Positions 62,189 through 64,000 of a stretch of DNA of 64,000 bases are shown here, piece after piece. The first letter of the stretch is position 1, and every line of letters starts with the position of its first letter. Origin of the DNA: Streptomyces sp. GS7. Lineage in GTDB: Bacteria; Actinomycetota; Actinomycetes; Streptomycetales; Streptomycetaceae. Under the pieces are notes generated by a model that was given only the letters and a program-made list of their open reading frames with translations, had not been told where the DNA came from and searched no databases. Where the stretch lies: contig NZ_CP047146.1 of assembly GCF_009834125.1 (NCBI RefSeq), forward strand, positions 4,705,501 to 4,769,500, in the 5' to 3' direction. Made by a program: the position numbers and the translations under genes.

Positions 62189-64000
62189 ATGGGCGCTCAT
62201 GACGTAAGGAAGTCGGTAGCTGCGGATGCCATTGCCGTGGTGGGAGTCGCATGTCGCCTGCCCGGTGGCATCAGTGACTTGGGCGGTCTGTGGGACACGC
62301 TGGCCGGCGAACGGGATCTGATCACCAACGGCCCGCCCGACGGACGTTTCGATACGTCGCGTTTCTTCGATCCGGACCCGGCAAGCCCCGGGAAGAGCTA
62401 CACCTTCGCGGGCGGATATCTTCATAACTTGGCGGATTTTGACGCGCAGTACTTCGGGATCTCGCCGCGCGAAGCGAAACGAATGGACCCACAGCAGCGC
62501 CTTTTGCTGGAGATGGCGGCCGAGGTCTTCGACGACGCGGGTATCGCCCCCCAATCGTTGGCCGGCTCCGACACGGCCGTCTTCGTAGGCGTCTCTGACA
62601 CCTCCTACGGGGTGCTGCAGATGCTCCGGTACGAGGACATCGATCCGCACACCATGTCCGGCGGATCGGCGTCGATCGTTGCGAACCGGTTGTCGCACAC
62701 CTTTGACCTGCGCGGCGCGAGCATGGCGGTCGACACCGCCTGTTCCTCGTCCCTGGTGGCAGTGCACCAGGCATGTGAGGCGCTGCGTACCGGCCGCAGC
62801 CGCGTCGCGCTGGCAGGCGGAATCAACGTGCTGCTCAGTCCGCAGCCCTATGTCGGCTTTTCCCGCGCAACGATGCTGTCGCCCCACGGGCGCTGTGCGG
62901 CGTTCTCCGCCAGGGCGGACGGATATGTACGCGCCGAAGGCGGCGGCGTGGTCCTGCTGAAACGGCTGGCCGACGCGCTGGCCGACGGCGACCGCGTGCA
63001 CGCCGTCATCGCGGCCAGCGGCACGAACACCGCGGGACGCACCGCGAACCTGTCGGTGCCGAGTGCGGACGTGCAGCGGCAACTGCTGCTCGATGTGCAC
63101 GCCCGGGCCGGGATCGGTGCCGACGACGTGGTGTACTTCGAGGCGCACGGTACGGGTACACCGGTCGGCGACCCCCTGGAGTGTCTGGCCATCGGGCAGG
63201 CCGTTGCCACGCGCCGCAGCTGCGGTGCGCTGCCGATCGGTTCGGTGAAGTCCAACTTGGGGCACTCCGAGCCCGCTTCCGGAATGGCCGGTCTGTTCAA
63301 GGCCATGTTGGTACTCCGGCACGGACGCATTCCCGCCACCCTGCACAGCACCCCGGCCAACCCGGCGATCGACTTTCGGGGCCTGAACTTGGAACCGGTC
63401 ACCTCGATGTGTCCGGTGGCAAGGAGCGGGGGTTTCGTGGGGGTGAACAGTTTCGGGTTCGGCGGCGCCAATGCGCATGTCGTTCTGGCGGAGCCGCCTT
63501 CGCGAGCCGCTCCGAGCAACCGGCGGCAGGGGGCACTGCCCTTGGTGATCAGCGCTCGCAGCCGGCCGGCACTCGCGCAGACGGCCCGCGAGATGGCAGG
63601 GTTCCTGGCGGGTGGCCGCCACGAGGAGTTCTACGACCTGTGCTGGACCCTGAACAGGCGACGGACCCGTCACCCGTATCGGGTCGCCGTTCTGGCCGAT
63701 GGCTCCCTGGACGCGGCCCGTCAACTCTCCCGGTTGTCCGGCGACGACGGCGAACTGTACGAGAGTGAGGCGGGAGCGCCGCGTCAGGGCCGGGTGGCCT
63801 TCGTGTTCTCCGGAAACGGTGGACAGTGGCACGGCATGGCCGCCGATCTCATGACCTCCGAGCCCGTCTTCCGTGCAGCCGTCGAAGAAGCGGACGTCTA
63901 CCTGACCCCACGGCTGGGCTGGTCGGTCGGCGAACTTCTGACGGCTGGCGGGCGCGACTCCGTGCAGGGCTCGCACGTCATGTCCGACACCCGGTATGCC
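62189..64000 (+). CDS. Type I polyketide synthase, KS-AT (runs off the window)
   Basis: The first 604 residues are a type I PKS. Ketosynthase: AIAVVGVACRLPGGISDLGG, active Cys185 in VDTACSSSLVAVHQ, His320 in YFEAHGTGTPVGDP and His359 in VKSNLGHSEPASGM. The linker ends near 525, and the acyltransferase opens with GRVAFVFSGNGGQWHGMAAD (G[NQ]GGQW). No loading domain precedes the KS. That layout fits iterative or starter-module PKS proteins that extend a CoA or ACP-bound acyl chain. GGAAAG precedes the ATG. The product cannot be read from this part. Confidence 0.9.
   Translation, partial: MGAHDVRKSVAADAIAVVGVACRLPGGISDLGGLWDTLAGERDLITNGPPDGRFDTSRFFDPDPASPGKSYTFAGGYLHNLADFDAQYFGISPREAKRMDPQQRLLLEMAAEVFDDAGIAPQSLAGSDTAVFVGVSDTSYGVLQMLRYEDIDPHTMSGGSASIVANRLSHTFDLRGASMAVDTACSSSLVAVHQACEALRTGRSRVALAGGINVLLSPQPYVGFSRATMLSPHGRCAAFSARADGYVRAEGGGVVLLKRLADALADGDRVHAVIAASGTNTAGRTANLSVPSADVQRQLLLDVHARAGIGADDVVYFEAHGTGTPVGDPLECLAIGQAVATRRSCGALPIGSVKSNLGHSEPASGMAGLFKAMLVLRHGRIPATLHSTPANPAIDFRGLNLEPVTSMCPVARSGGFVGVNSFGFGGANAHVVLAEPPSRAAPSNRRQGALPLVISARSRPALAQTAREMAGFLAGGRHEEFYDLCWTLNRRRTRHPYRVAVLADGSLDAARQLSRLSGDDGELYESEAGAPRQGRVAFVFSGNGGQWHGMAADLMTSEPVFRAAVEEADVYLTPRLGWSVGELLTAGGRDSVQGSHVMSDTRYA

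Noticed and set aside
62099..63976. 625-codon minus frame antisense to the PKS
   Set aside because: The plus strand encodes an unmistakable KS-AT with all catalytic residues. The antisense frame is open only because of third-position G/C.

Overview
The window is high-GC DNA with strong third-position G/C bias. It carries actinomycete-type ribosome binding sites, GTG starts, SCO2400-type and sortase-E-type (LAxTG) proteins, and many TetR and Lrp regulators. All of this points to Streptomyces or a close relative. No rRNA, tRNA or CRISPR was seen. The mix of accessory enzymes, insertion sequences and broken genes, ending in a type I polyketide synthase, looks like a chromosome arm or other accessory region rather than the core.

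Layout. 1-5.2 kb: remnants, a split S74-chaperone protein, a truncated GbsR-type regulator, a DUF4097 protein and a beta-lactamase-fold hydrolase. 5.2-10 kb: three secreted proteins (lipase, lipoprotein, Tat esterase) around a fresh IS481-type insertion. 10-14.3 kb: a decayed IS1182 element, a second IF-1 gene fused in frame to a truncated acetyltransferase, and a shattered ArsR gene. 14.3-24.6 kb: a TetR/hydrolase pair, an SCO2400-type protein, an intact IS5-type element abutting an Imm-5-like immunity gene, a methyltransferase, a nonsense-mutated IS630 element and a cupin. 25-31.7 kb: IS110, ISKra4 and IS21 remnants among a hemerythrin protein, membrane proteins and an acetyltransferase. 31.7-45.8 kb: an amidohydrolase, hydrolases, a BtuF-like protein, a dead ABC transporter, a PLP enzyme with its Lrp regulator and a DEAD-box helicase. 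This stretch is bracketed by two copies of a small cassette encoding a Cys-containing, bacteriocin-like protein and a two-helix membrane protein. 45.9-58.4 kb: an LAxTG surface protein, an NmrA reductase, a DUF302 pair, and three TetR regulators with visible operators. 58.4-64 kb: an MFS exporter, IS256 and ISL3 debris, a duplicated hydrolase fragment, and the start of a type I PKS that runs off the window.

The genes do not form one pathway. The clearest working units are TetR 55521-56144 with YciI 56351-56665, which share three near-identical operators; TetR 57736-58380 with two translationally coupled small membrane proteins; TetR 52498-53196 with an O-methyltransferase; Lrp 40410-40907 with the PLP enzyme; and the duplicated bacteriocin-like cassette. 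At least ten transposase families are present, but only the IS481 and IS5 copies look intact. Many other genes carry one or a few frameshifts or single stop codons, which indicates recent decay, although assembly errors cannot be excluded from the sequence alone.
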